Shown here one piece after another: positions 16,987-24,891 of a stretch of DNA of 64,000 nt. The position numbers were made by a program, and so were the translations under genes. Under the pieces are notes generated by a model. The model saw only the letters and a program-made list of their open reading frames with translations. It did no database searches and had not been told where the DNA came from. The DNA comes from JAFGLZ01 sp964622545 (lineage in GTDB: Bacteria > Planctomycetota > Phycisphaerae > UBA1845 > JAFGLZ01). The first letter of the stretch is position 1, and every line of letters begins with the position of its first letter. Where the stretch lies: contig CAZUQM010000035.1 of NCBI GenBank assembly GCA_964622545.1, positions 10,409 to 74,408 of the forward strand, written 5' to 3'.

Positions 16987-17826
16987 ATGACTTCCAAACA
17001 AAGAATGATCATCGGACTGGCGCTCGGGTGCCTGGCCGCCTGGGGCTGCGGGAAGCAGGAGGCGACGGAGGCGAAGAAGCGGAAGCCGACGACGCGGCAA
17101 GCGGAGAAGCAGGAAGCCCCGACTCCGGCGGCGGAGAAGCAAGAGACGAAGAAGAAGCTCGTCGTCTTGTGCGGCAGTTCGTTCGTGCCGCCGACCGAGG
17201 AGATGATCAAGGAGTTCCAGGCCAAGACCGGCGCGGAGATCGAGTATACCTCGGCGGGCAGCGAGGATTTCCTCCCGCTCGTCAAGGCGGGCAGGAAGGG
17301 CGACCTCCTGATCACGCACGATCCGTACCTCGATTACGTGAAGGACGCCGACGCGCATCTGTGTGATGCCCAGGTCGGCTTCGTGGCCCCGGTGCTGGCG
17401 GTGGCCAAGGGGAACCCCAAGAAGGTCAAGGGCATCCAAGACCTGACGAAAAAGGGTGTACGCGTCGGGCTGACCGACCCGAAGTACTCTACCTGCGGCG
17501 AGATGGTCTTCAAGCTGCTCGAGAAGAAGAAGATCAAAAAGGCGGTGCTCGAGAACGTGGGCAACCGGTTGACCAAGGGACACGGCAACCTCGGCACGCT
17601 GTTGCAGACCGGTGCGGTGGACGCGGTGATCATGTGGAACGGCGTGGCGCACACGTTCAAGGAGCACCTGGAGATCGTGAAGACGCCCTACGAGTACGAA
17701 GAGGCGATCCGCGTGCATGTGATCGGGTTGGGCTACTCAGAGCAGCCGGAACTGGTCAAGCAGTTCGTGGCTTTCGCCAAGGACCGCGGCAAGACGATCT
17801 TCGCATCGCACGGGTACGTGAAGTAG
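16987..17826 (+). CDS. Lipoprotein substrate-binding protein, molybdate/tungstate ABC type (first of two)
   Basis: 279 residues. The signal peptide ends in a lipobox (LAAWGC, Cys20) so the protein is membrane-tethered in the periplasm; a Lys/Glu/Ala-rich linker (about 22-60) follows. The binding domain is of the ModA class: LVVLCGSSFVPP at the ligand entrance, YTSAGSEDFLPLVKAGRKGDLLI, KGNPKKVKGIQDL and TGAVDAVIMWNG. GAGGAGG precedes the ATG at 16987. A second binding protein follows directly, then a ModB-like permease and ModC-like ATPase. The oxyanion could be molybdate, tungstate or another; the sequence alone does not decide. Confidence 0.85.
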   Translation: MTSKQRMIIGLALGCLAAWGCGKQEATEAKKRKPTTRQAEKQEAPTPAAEKQETKKKLVVLCGSSFVPPTEEMIKEFQAKTGAEIEYTSAGSEDFLPLVKAGRKGDLLITHDPYLDYVKDADAHLCDAQVGFVAPVLAVAKGNPKKVKGIQDLTKKGVRVGLTDPKYSTCGEMVFKLLEKKKIKKAVLENVGNRLTKGHGNLGTLLQTGAVDAVIMWNGVAHTFKEHLEIVKTPYEYEEAIRVHVIGLGYSEQPELVKQFVAFAKDRGKTIFASHGYVK

Positions 17827-17845
17827 GCCCTCGGGAGGGCGGGCG

Positions 17846-18664
17846 ATGGATCACACGAGACCTTTCGGTGCGATCCTGGCCGTGGCCGCGCTGGTCGCGG
17901 CCGGTTGCGAGCAAGGCGCGACCACGCAACCCGCGCGGCAGCAGACACCCGCGCTGATGCTGTTCTGCGGCGCGGGTATACAGCTTCCCGTGGCCGAGCT
18001 GGTCGAAGCGTTCAGCCAGGAGCACGACTGCCGCGTGGAGGCCGACTACGCCGGCAGCGAGGTCCTGCTCTCTCGGATCAAGCTGAAGAAGAAGGGCGAC
18101 CTCTACATGCCGGGCGACGCCTCGTACGTCGAGATGGCCGCGGAGGCGGGCATGATCGCATCGAGCAAGCCGGCCTGCTTCTTCGTGCCGACGCTGCTCG
18201 TGCAAAAGGGCAACCCGAAGAAGATCGCCTCGGTGAACGACCTGACCGGGCAGGGGCTGCGCATCGGCCTGGGCGACGTCAACGCGTGCGCCATCGGCCG
18301 GCAGAGCCGCAAGATCTTCAAGAAGAACGGCATCGCCTGGGAGCAGATCGCCGACAACGTCAAGTTCCAGTCGCTGACGGTCAACGAGCTGGGCGTGCAG
18401 ATTCAGGCCGGGTCGCTGGACGCGGTGATCGTATGGGACGCCATCGCCAAGCAGTACCTCCGGCACGGCGAGATGGTCGAGATCCCGCCTGATCGAAACG
18501 TCATCTCGACGGTCCCCATCGCCGTGCTGAGCTTCTCGCAGCACATGCAGCTCGCCGAGCGGTTCACGGAGTTCGCGGTGTCCGAGCGGGGCCAGGCGAT
18601 CTTCCGGAAGCACCACTACCGCGTCGATCCGCCCACGGCCGGGGCGCAACAGGGGACACGATGA
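17846..18664 (+). CDS. Lipoprotein substrate-binding protein, molybdate/tungstate ABC type (second of two)
   Basis: 272 residues with a lipobox (LVAAGC, Cys21). It shares the domain plan of the preceding protein but is clearly diverged: LMLFCGAGIQLP, DYAGSEVLLSRIKLKKKGDLYMPGD, FVPTLLVQKGNPKKIASVNDLTG and AGSLDAVIVWDAIAK. Shared blocks such as KGNPKK and DAVI-W indicate a tandem duplication followed by divergence, or two ligands served by one permease. The stop overlaps the start of the permease by 4 nt (ATGA), so translation is coupled. Spacing from the first binding protein is 19 bp. Confidence 0.87.
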   Translation: MDHTRPFGAILAVAALVAAGCEQGATTQPARQQTPALMLFCGAGIQLPVAELVEAFSQEHDCRVEADYAGSEVLLSRIKLKKKGDLYMPGDASYVEMAAEAGMIASSKPACFFVPTLLVQKGNPKKIASVNDLTGQGLRIGLGDVNACAIGRQSRKIFKKNGIAWEQIADNVKFQSLTVNELGVQIQAGSLDAVIVWDAIAKQYLRHGEMVEIPPDRNVISTVPIAVLSFSQHMQLAERFTEFAVSERGQAIFRKHHYRVDPPTAGAQQGTR

Positions 18665-19479
18665 AGCCGGCCGACGCCCCCGTACGCGGATGGCAGAGCC
18701 TTCTCTTCGCGGCGCTCATGTCGCTGTTCCTCGTGTTGTTCATCCTCTTTGCGCTGCTGCTGATCGCCGCGGACGTCTTCTACATCAACTGGCGTTCGGT
18801 GCTGAACGTCATGCGATCGGGTTTCATCGGGCACGCCCTCTGGATGAGCCTGTGGACGAGCGTGACGACGGTCTTGCTGTCGGTGCTCTTCGCCGTGCCG
18901 ATGGGCTACGTCCTGAGCCGGTACCGGTTTCGGGGGCACGTCGTCGCCGACAGTCTGGTCGACCTGCCGATCGTCTTCCCGCCGATCGTGGTCGGCCTGA
19001 CGCTGCTCGTGTTCTTCACGCAGACGCCGATCGGGCGGTGGATCGAGTCGACGGGGTTGGAGTTCGTCTTCCAGCCGCGAGGCATCGTGCTCTGCCAGTT
19101 CGTCGTCTCGGCGAGCTTCGCGATCCGCGCATCCAAGAGCACCTTCGATGAGATCGACCGGCGGCTGGAGCACGTCGCCCTCACGCTGGGCTGCACGCAA
19201 TGGGGCAGCTTCCTCCGCGTGTCGCTGCCACTGGCCAAGAACGGCATCATCGCCGGGGCGATCCTGACCTGGGCGCGGGCGTTCGGCCTGTTCGGGCCGC
19301 TGATGATCTTCGTCGGTTCGTTCCGTGGCCGGACCGAGGTGCTCAGCACCACGGTGTTCCTCGAACAGTCCGTCGGCCACCTGGAGGAGGCCCTGGCTGT
19401 GGCGCTGCTGCTGGTGGCAGTGGCTTTGGGATGCCTGATTACCATCCGCCTCGTCGGAGGGCGAGCCGTCCGGCTATGA
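18661..19479 (+). CDS. ABC transporter permease, ModB-like
   Basis: 272 residues, about six transmembrane helices. The EAA loop that contacts the ATPase is seen near residue 165-185 (EHVALTLGCTQWGSFLRVSLPLAKNGIIAG). It fits the molybdate/tungstate permease family. It overlaps the second binding protein upstream and the ATPase downstream by ATGA in both cases, giving a tightly coupled operon. Confidence 0.9.
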   Translation: MKPADAPVRGWQSLLFAALMSLFLVLFILFALLLIAADVFYINWRSVLNVMRSGFIGHALWMSLWTSVTTVLLSVLFAVPMGYVLSRYRFRGHVVADSLVDLPIVFPPIVVGLTLLVFFTQTPIGRWIESTGLEFVFQPRGIVLCQFVVSASFAIRASKSTFDEIDRRLEHVALTLGCTQWGSFLRVSLPLAKNGIIAGAILTWARAFGLFGPLMIFVGSFRGRTEVLSTTVFLEQSVGHLEEALAVALLLVAVALGCLITIRLVGGRAVRL

Positions 19480-20546
19480 TCTGCATCGAGGACATCACGT
19501 TCCGTGTCGGCTCCTTCACGCTGGATAGCGCCTCGCTGACGATCGAGCGCGGCGATTACTTCGTCCTGCTCGGCCCGCCGGGATCGGGCAAGACGCTCCT
19601 GCTCGAGGCGCTCTGCGGGCTGCGGCGCGTGGACTCCGGTCGCGTCTGGATCGACGGCCGGGACGTCACCGATCGCGAGCCGCGGGAGCGAGGCATCGGC
19701 TACGTGCCCCAGGATTACGCCCTGTTTCCGCACCGCACCGTCGAGGGCAACCTTCGCTTCGGCCTGGCCTCGCGGGGCCTGGAGCGATCGGAGATCACCC
19801 GACGCGTCGACGAGGTCGTCGAGAAGCTCGGCATCGCGCACTTGCGAGGCCGTCGGACCGGCGGTCTCAGCGGCGGCGAGCGCCAGCGGGTGGCCCTGGG
19901 TCGGGCGTTGGTAATCCGGCCGAAGGTGCTGCTGCTGGATGAGCCGGTCAGCGCGCTGGATGAGGTGACCCGCGAGGCCGTCTGCGTCGAGCTACGGCGG
20001 ATCCAGCGCGAGCTGAACGTTACGACGATCCATGTCAGCCACCACTTGGAAGAGGCGATCTCCGTGGCCGACCGAGCGGGCGTCCTGCGCGACGGCTCGT
20101 TCCAGCAGGTCGGCTCAATGCGTGAGCTGCTGCACCGTCCGGCGAGCGCGTTCGTGGCCCGGTTCATGCGATGCCAGAACATCCTGCCGGGGCGCGTGGT
20201 CGGCCCGGGCTCGCGCGAGGGCTGGTCGCAGGTGGGGGTGGGGCAGCGATCGTTCGAGTTGCCGGGACCCGTGCCGACCGAGCCGGTCGTGGTGATCCGA
20301 CCGGAGCGGATCAGGCTGCAAGCCGATCCCAGCGGGGCCGATGGGGCTTCGATCCGTCTGCCCGCGGTGGTTCGCGGCGTCTCGGATCGAGGGGTCTATG
20401 TGCGGGTCGAGCTCGATGCCTCGTTCCCGCTGATCGCACACGTCACGTACGACCGCATGGCCGATCTGGCTTTGGAGGCCGGGGCGGAGGTCGTGGCGAC
20501 CGTGCGCCCTGAGAACGTCCATACCGTTCCGGGTGACGCCGAATAG
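19476..20546 (+). CDS. ABC transporter ATP-binding protein, ModC-like
   Basis: 356 residues. Walker A is GPPGSGKT near residue 34, the signature is LSGGERQR, Walker B is VLLLDEPVSALD, and the switch His lies in HVSHHLEEA. The Q-loop is YVPQDYALFPH. After the nucleotide domain, residues 230-356 form a TOBE/MOP-like regulatory domain (VVVIRPERIRL...VVATVRPENVH) found in ModC and PotA-type ATPases, which binds oxyanion or regulates transport. It is coupled to the permease by an ATGA overlap. With the two binding proteins this is a complete importer. Confidence 0.92.
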   Translation: MICIEDITFRVGSFTLDSASLTIERGDYFVLLGPPGSGKTLLLEALCGLRRVDSGRVWIDGRDVTDREPRERGIGYVPQDYALFPHRTVEGNLRFGLASRGLERSEITRRVDEVVEKLGIAHLRGRRTGGLSGGERQRVALGRALVIRPKVLLLDEPVSALDEVTREAVCVELRRIQRELNVTTIHVSHHLEEAISVADRAGVLRDGSFQQVGSMRELLHRPASAFVARFMRCQNILPGRVVGPGSREGWSQVGVGQRSFELPGPVPTEPVVVIRPERIRLQADPSGADGASIRLPAVVRGVSDRGVYVRVELDASFPLIAHVTYDRMADLALEAGAEVVATVRPENVHTVPGDAE

Positions 20547-20571
20547 GGCCAACAGAACAGGACCATTCACC

Positions 20572-22023
20572 ATGAGAATCACACGTCGCGGCTTCATGGA
20601 ACTCGGCCTGGCCGGGGCCACCGGCTTGCACCTCGGCACGCGCGAGCTGTGGGCAACGGATCAACAACCCTCCGACCGAGATCCGCTCGCCAAGGCCGGC
20701 TTGCGGGCCGTGGGCCAGGTCCGGCCCGTGGCGTCCAAGGAGATCCAGGCCTCGCCGCTCTCGGTCGGGTTCGAGGTCCTCGATCGCAAGCACTTCGACC
20801 CGGTCAGGACGTTTCCACACCTGGCCCGGCTCGGCGCGAAGTGGGCCCGGTGCCAGACGGGCTGGTGCCGTTGCGAGCCCAGCCCGGGCCGGTTCGATTT
20901 CGGATGGCTCGACGAGGTCGTCGACGGGCTGATCGGGATCGGCATCCGGCCGTGGTTCAATCTCGGCTACGGCAACCGGATCTACATGCCCGCCGCGCAG
21001 GACGAGGCGGCCGTCGGCTGGGCGCCCGTCTTCGACGCCAAGGCGACCGAGGCCTGGGTCCGGTTCACCGACCGGTTGGCCGAGCACTTCAAAGACCGCG
21101 TTCGCTACTGGGAGATCTGGAACGAGCCGAACATCACGACCTTTTGGAAGCCCGAGAAGCCCGATCCGGCCGATTACGTCCGGCTGGTGAGGACGACCGC
21201 GCCCCTGATCCGCAAGCAGATTCCCGGGGCCGTGATCATCGGTGGGGCCTACGCGGGTATCCCGATGGAGTACATCGACGGGTGTTTGAAGGCCGGCATG
21301 GCCGACCTCGTGGATAAGATCTCGTATCACCCCTATCGCTCTGTTCCCGAGAAGGACTACGCCCCGCAGATCGCCGAGCTGCGCCGGCGCATCGAGAAGC
21401 ACAACCCACGTATCCGGCTCTGGCAGGGCGAGAACGGGTGTCCCTCGAAGGGCGGCAAGGGCAGCGTCGGGGCCCTGTCCCGGCTGGTGTGGGACGAGCA
21501 GCGACAGGCCAAGTGGCTCCTGCGGCGGATCCTGACGGACCTTCGCCTGGGCATCGAGCTGACCAGCTACTTCCACACGATCGACCTGGTCGGCTATCGG
21601 GGCAAGACCAATTTCAAGGGGCTGCTTCGCGGCAAGGACTACAGCCCCAAGCCCGCGTACAAGGCCTATCAATGCCTCTGCGCCCTGTTCGACGCCCGCA
21701 CCCAGCGCGCCGCCGGTGCGGCGTTGGAGCTCATCGGGCAAAGGAAGGTCCACCTCCAAGAGGCGTGGTTCGCCAGGGCGGGGCGCCTTCTCGTCGCGTA
21801 CTGGTTCCCGGCGAACCTCCAGAAGGGTTGGCAGGCCAGGACGGTCGGCCTTCGCATCAAGGCGCCGGCCGGCATGGCCCTCGACCAGGCGGTCCTGATC
21901 GATCCGCTGACGGCAACGACCTACGCACTGGACGGGGCCAAGACGGTCGATGGGGCGTTGGTCGTCGAGGGGCTGCCTCTATTGGATTACCCGCTGATCG
22001 TCGCCGACGCCGGGGTTGTGTAG
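20572..22023 (+). CDS. Tat-exported glycoside hydrolase (GH39/GH-A clan-like)
   Basis: 483 residues. MRITRRGFMELGLAG is a Tat signal. The catalytic TIM barrel shows the clan GH-A pattern: acid/base Glu185 in YWEIWNEPNI (Asn-Glu pair) after beta strand 4 and nucleophile Glu287 in LWQGENG after strand 7. HPY at 253-255 and the overall layout recall GH39 beta-xylosidases and related endo-glycanases; the exact family cannot be fixed by eye. The C-terminal 110 residues look like a beta-sandwich. The ATG at 20572 is used because the Tat motif starts there; the frame overlaps the end of the ABC ATPase. It may share the transporter's transcript by read-through. Confidence 0.85.
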   Translation: MRITRRGFMELGLAGATGLHLGTRELWATDQQPSDRDPLAKAGLRAVGQVRPVASKEIQASPLSVGFEVLDRKHFDPVRTFPHLARLGAKWARCQTGWCRCEPSPGRFDFGWLDEVVDGLIGIGIRPWFNLGYGNRIYMPAAQDEAAVGWAPVFDAKATEAWVRFTDRLAEHFKDRVRYWEIWNEPNITTFWKPEKPDPADYVRLVRTTAPLIRKQIPGAVIIGGAYAGIPMEYIDGCLKAGMADLVDKISYHPYRSVPEKDYAPQIAELRRRIEKHNPRIRLWQGENGCPSKGGKGSVGALSRLVWDEQRQAKWLLRRILTDLRLGIELTSYFHTIDLVGYRGKTNFKGLLRGKDYSPKPAYKAYQCLCALFDARTQRAAGAALELIGQRKVHLQEAWFARAGRLLVAYWFPANLQKGWQARTVGLRIKAPAGMALDQAVLIDPLTATTYALDGAKTVDGALVVEGLPLLDYPLIVADAGVV

Positions 22024-22055
22024 CGCTGCCCCGCTCGTGAACGGCCTGTCCGGCG

Positions 22056-22973
22056 TCATCCACGCCTCGGCGTCCTGGCGAGGGAGAGCTTCATGACGGT
22101 CAGGGCCAGGAGGATCATCGGCAGCAGCGGCGCCGCGCCGCCTCCGCACGGGCCTGACGGGGCCGGCGGCGGGGCGGGGGCCACGCCTGCGGCGCGCAAG
22201 AAGATGATGAACGGGTTCTCGGCGCTGTCGTTGAGCAGGCTCACTTGGGTGACCTGCTCGCCTTCCTGAACGGACGTGAGTGTGAGCGGAATCGTCGCAC
22301 TCTGGCCCGCCTCGACGGCCAGCGGGACCGTGTTGTCGAGGCCGGCCCCTCCGTCGTTGCTGAGACCCATCAAGACCTCCTGCACGTTCAGGGCGGCATC
22401 GCCCGTGTTCTCGACGAGCAGGTCGACCTGGACCTGCTGGCCCACGTTGAGGTTGCCGAGGTCGACCGTGTCGCCCGATGCGACGGACGCCCCGTCGACG
22501 CTCGCGGCCATGGCCGGCTGGAGCCCATTGGCCTGCAGGACGATTTCGTGCAGGAAGCCGTCGGGATCGTTGCTTCCGATCACGACACGGACCGAGACCG
22601 GGCCCGGGCTGAGGACCTCGAAGACCAGGGCGAGCACCGCGAAGCCACCGGGGGCGACGTCAGACAGCGACGCCGGGGCGCTGGTGCCGCCGATCAGTCC
22701 CGCCGTTCCGGTCAGATCACCGAGGAAGACGATGGGAGGATCCGAGAAGGTCAGGGGCAGGTCACCGTTGTTGCGCAGGGTGAACAGCGCGGTCGCCTGC
22801 TCACCGACGCGGACGTCGCCGAGGTCGACGGTGTCGCCGGAGTTGATCGCCGTGAGCCCCTGGGCAACCTGTAGGTCGGGTTGAGCGTAGGCGGATACCG
22901 CCAGGAGAAGACAGGTCGTTGCCGCGACGGTGGTTACGCGCGGGCCGCCGCGCGATCGGAGTGCGAGGGACAT
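22056..22973 (-). CDS. Secreted Ig-like repeat protein with Cys-type C-terminal sorting tail
   Basis: 305 residues. A signal peptide (about 1-30, ending AYAQ) precedes two copies of a roughly 110-residue beta domain, each opening with SGDTVDLG followed by a VG-Q motif (GDVRVGEQATALFTLRN and GNLNVGQQVQVDLLVEN); this is the choice-of-anchor-D / ASPM-like type. The C-terminus PCGGGAAPLLPMILLALTVMKL ends with RTPRRG: Cys-Gly-Gly-Gly, hydrophobic stretch, basic end. This is a three-part sorting tail that differs from PEP-CTERM and resembles Cys-containing tails such as MYXO-CTERM or GlyGly-CTERM. Function unknown, probably surface-anchored. Confidence 0.75.
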   Translation of the reverse strand: MSLALRSRGGPRVTTVAATTCLLLAVSAYAQPDLQVAQGLTAINSGDTVDLGDVRVGEQATALFTLRNNGDLPLTFSDPPIVFLGDLTGTAGLIGGTSAPASLSDVAPGGFAVLALVFEVLSPGPVSVRVVIGSNDPDGFLHEIVLQANGLQPAMAASVDGASVASGDTVDLGNLNVGQQVQVDLLVENTGDAALNVQEVLMGLSNDGGAGLDNTVPLAVEAGQSATIPLTLTSVQEGEQVTQVSLLNDSAENPFIIFLRAAGVAPAPPPAPSGPCGGGAAPLLPMILLALTVMKLSLARTPRRG

Positions 22974-23182
22974 GGGAAAACCGCCTTTATCGGCTCGCGA
23001 TCGGCAGCAGCCCTGAGCTACAGCTAGCTTGGATGCACGACCGGGCAGCGAGCTTGCGGGGAATCGGCAAGACCGAAGGACCTTGGGTTCCGGACCTTGG
23101 CGGCGATGGCGTCACAGGACGCGGGGCGCTCGGCGAGTTCCTTCGTCGTCCACGGACGTTCCGCTGTGAGGAATGCGGCGGA

Positions 23183-23213
23183 CGTCCCTCGCGCCGGCCG
23201 CGGCGGAGGGACG
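23183..23213. terminator. GC-rich hairpin downstream of peroxiredoxin gene
   Basis: CGTCCCTC (23183-23190) pairs with GAGGGACG (23206-23213), and inner CGCC/GGCG bases extend the stem. It lies 27 nt beyond the peroxiredoxin stop. No U-tract follows on either strand. Confidence 0.45.
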
Positions 23214-23239
23214 CCCTGCTGGATCGGATGGCTTAGCGG

Positions 23240-23923
23240 CTACTTGGTCGGCGGACACTTCTTGAGGCTCAGGAACCAGTCGAGGCACTCGTAGTCCTTG
23301 CCGGCCCCGGCCACGCGCTCCTCAGCCGCGTCGCACGACTTCGGCGGCGGGACGATGACGTCGTCACCCGGCTGCCAGTTGGCGGGTGTGGCGATCTGGT
23401 GCTCGTCGGCGCACTGACAGGCAAGCAGGAGCCGCTTGATCTCGTCCATGTTCCGCCCGTTGGACATCGGGTAGTGCAGGATCGCGCGGACCTTGCCCTC
23501 GGGGTCGATCAGGAAGACGGCCCGCACGGCCTGGGTGTTGCTGGCCGACGGATGCAGCATGCCGAACTTGCGCGAGACCTCCATCGTCAGGTCGGCGATG
23601 ATGGGGAACTTGATCGCGACGCCCTTCATGTCCTTGTAGGCGATGCGATCCTTGATGGTTCGCGTCCAGCCGATGTGGCTGAACGTGCTGTCGATGGACA
23701 GGCCGAGCAACTCGCAGTTCAGCGAGCGGAACTCCTCTTGCATGCTGGCGAACGTCATGAACTCCGTCGTGCAGACGGGCGTGAAGTCGGCCGGGTGCGA
23801 GAAGAAGATGACCCACTTGCCTTTGAAGTCCCCGGGGAACTTGATCTTGCCTTGTGTGGTCTCGGCCTCGAAATGGGGGGCGTGCTCGCCGATCAACGGC
23901 GGTCTCTGTGGTGATTCGCTCAT
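23240..23923 (-). CDS. Peroxiredoxin (Prx6/1-Cys-like)
   Basis: 227 residues. The peroxidatic Cys51 sits in DFTPVCTTEF, with the family's downstream Arg (AVRAVFLIDPEGKVRA). Size and the long C-terminal arm (residues 160-227) fit the Prx6 group, cytoplasmic thiol peroxidases for H2O2 and organic peroxides. Five further cysteines lie in the arm (ACQC near 168-170, SCD, ECL, KCP), any of which might act as resolving residue. It is the second gene of an operon behind a Fur/PerR-type regulator, 86 bp downstream, so peroxide-dependent induction is likely. Confidence 0.93.
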   Translation of the reverse strand: MSESPQRPPLIGEHAPHFEAETTQGKIKFPGDFKGKWVIFFSHPADFTPVCTTEFMTFASMQEEFRSLNCELLGLSIDSTFSHIGWTRTIKDRIAYKDMKGVAIKFPIIADLTMEVSRKFGMLHPSASNTQAVRAVFLIDPEGKVRAILHYPMSNGRNMDEIKRLLLACQCADEHQIATPANWQPGDDVIVPPPKSCDAAEERVAGAGKDYECLDWFLSLKKCPPTK

Positions 23924-24009
23924 GGATCAGAACCCTTTTGCATGTACTGGTCGCGAGTGTAGTGTCCGAGCAACCTGTGACGAAGTGGCAAGAGGAACCG
24001 CGGCGCGAT

Positions 24010-24516
24010 TCAGCGCCTCTTGCCCTTACGCATCGTCTTCGTTTTTCGTGTCGCGCCGTTCGATGTGCTGGACTGTTTCCGACAGTCAGCACACATCCCA
24101 CGGAACTGAATGGAGTAGTCGCTGATCTGGAACCCCTGCGCCCGGCCGCGGGGCAAGGGCAGGTCGTTCAAACCCTCGTCCTCGTAGTCGACAAGCTTCT
24201 CGCAGACCGTGCACACCAGGTGATGATGGCGGCCGGTGTTGGCGTCGTATCGCGCCGAGGAGTTCGGACTGCACACCTTCCTCAGGGCGCCGATGCGAAC
24301 CAGTGCGTCCAGCACGCGATAGACCGTCATCCGGGACACGTCGGGTAGGTGCTTCCGGACCCCCTTGTAGACCTGATCGGCCGTGGGGTGGTCCTTGCGT
24401 CCGCGGACGAACCGGTAGACGGCCCTGCGCTGCACCGTGACGGGCAAGCCGTGCTGGCGGCACAGCATCTCAAGCGTCTCGTCTCCTTGGGGGTCGGCCA
24501 CAAGTCGTTCCTTCAT
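24010..24516 (-). CDS. Fur-family regulator, PerR-like
   Basis: 168 residues. An N-terminal winged helix (about 25-85, SRMTVYRVLDAL) is followed by a dimerisation domain with HHH at 97-99 and two CxxC pairs, Cys102/Cys105 (CTVC) and Cys142/Cys145 (CADC), the structural zinc site. A very basic tail (about 155-168) is added. Linkage to a peroxiredoxin gene argues for a PerR role, a metal-dependent repressor inactivated by peroxide; Fur or Zur function is not excluded. Its promoter carries a palindrome in the spacer, so it probably represses itself and the peroxiredoxin. The ATG at 24516 has no ribosome site and the predicted transcript start is only about 4 nt upstream. Confidence 0.88.
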   Translation of the reverse strand: MKERLVADPQGDETLEMLCRQHGLPVTVQRRAVYRFVRGRKDHPTADQVYKGVRKHLPDVSRMTVYRVLDALVRIGALRKVCSPNSSARYDANTGRHHHLVCTVCEKLVDYEDEGLNDLPLPRGRAQGFQISDYSIQFRGMCADCRKQSSTSNGATRKTKTMRKGKRR

Positions 24517-24526
24517 ATCAGATGGT

Positions 24527-24555
24527 ATTATGTATCATATGATAGCCCGTGTCAA
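24527..24555 (-). promoter_or_regulatory. Sigma-70 promoter of the PerR-like/peroxiredoxin operon
   Basis: On the minus strand a perfect -35 TTGACA (24555-24550) is followed after 17 bp by CATAAT (24532-24527, five of six matches to TATAAT). The start site is expected near 24520, only about 4 nt before the ATG at 24516, which has no Shine-Dalgarno. This suggests a leaderless or nearly leaderless mRNA. It is the best sigma-70 promoter in the window. Confidence 0.75.
24533..24544. promoter_or_regulatory. Fur/PerR-type operator palindrome
   Basis: TATCATATGATA is a perfect 12-bp palindrome, AT-rich in a GC-rich region, lying in the promoter spacer directly against the -10 hexamer. Position and composition suit a repressor site for the Fur-family regulator encoded immediately downstream. 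It does not match the B. subtilis PerR box base for base. Confidence 0.6.
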
Positions 24556-24891
24556 GCGATGCCGCGAAAAGCGACGGCTGAGGGCATGATATCCTCCGGC
24601 CCGCCCAGGGCAACGAGAAAGCGGGGCGACCGGTCCGAGGGGGATCCGCAACGCGGCTATGCCCGGTCATGGGCGGATGTCACGGTCATTTCGGAGCGAT
24701 GTCCTCCGGCCTTTCGTCGGCCGACGCCCGAGGAGGTCGCCAAGCCGCGACCGGGACGTTAGCATAACGGGGATCGGAGCCGCCCGGCGCCCCTGGCATC
24801 CCGGCGCATCGGTGGGCTCCGGTGAGGGACGAGCTAGACGCAGCGGCGGACCGCCCCCAGGAGCCGCCCCAGAGGAAAGGACGTCGACACC
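24545..24891. other. Interval upstream of the trans-sulfuration gene
   Basis: About 350 bp of GC-rich, non-coding sequence between the divergent regulator and the PLP enzyme. Several short hairpins can be drawn, for example around CTCCGGCC repeats at 24591-24710, but no known SAM or SAH riboswitch core could be matched. A ribosome site (AGAGGAAAGGA) lies about 12 nt before the ATG at 24892. Confidence 0.4.

Noticed and set aside
24545..24891. Possible SAM-type riboswitch before the trans-sulfuration gene
   Set aside because: No SAM-I, SAM-II or SAH core sequence could be matched; only ordinary GC-rich hairpins.
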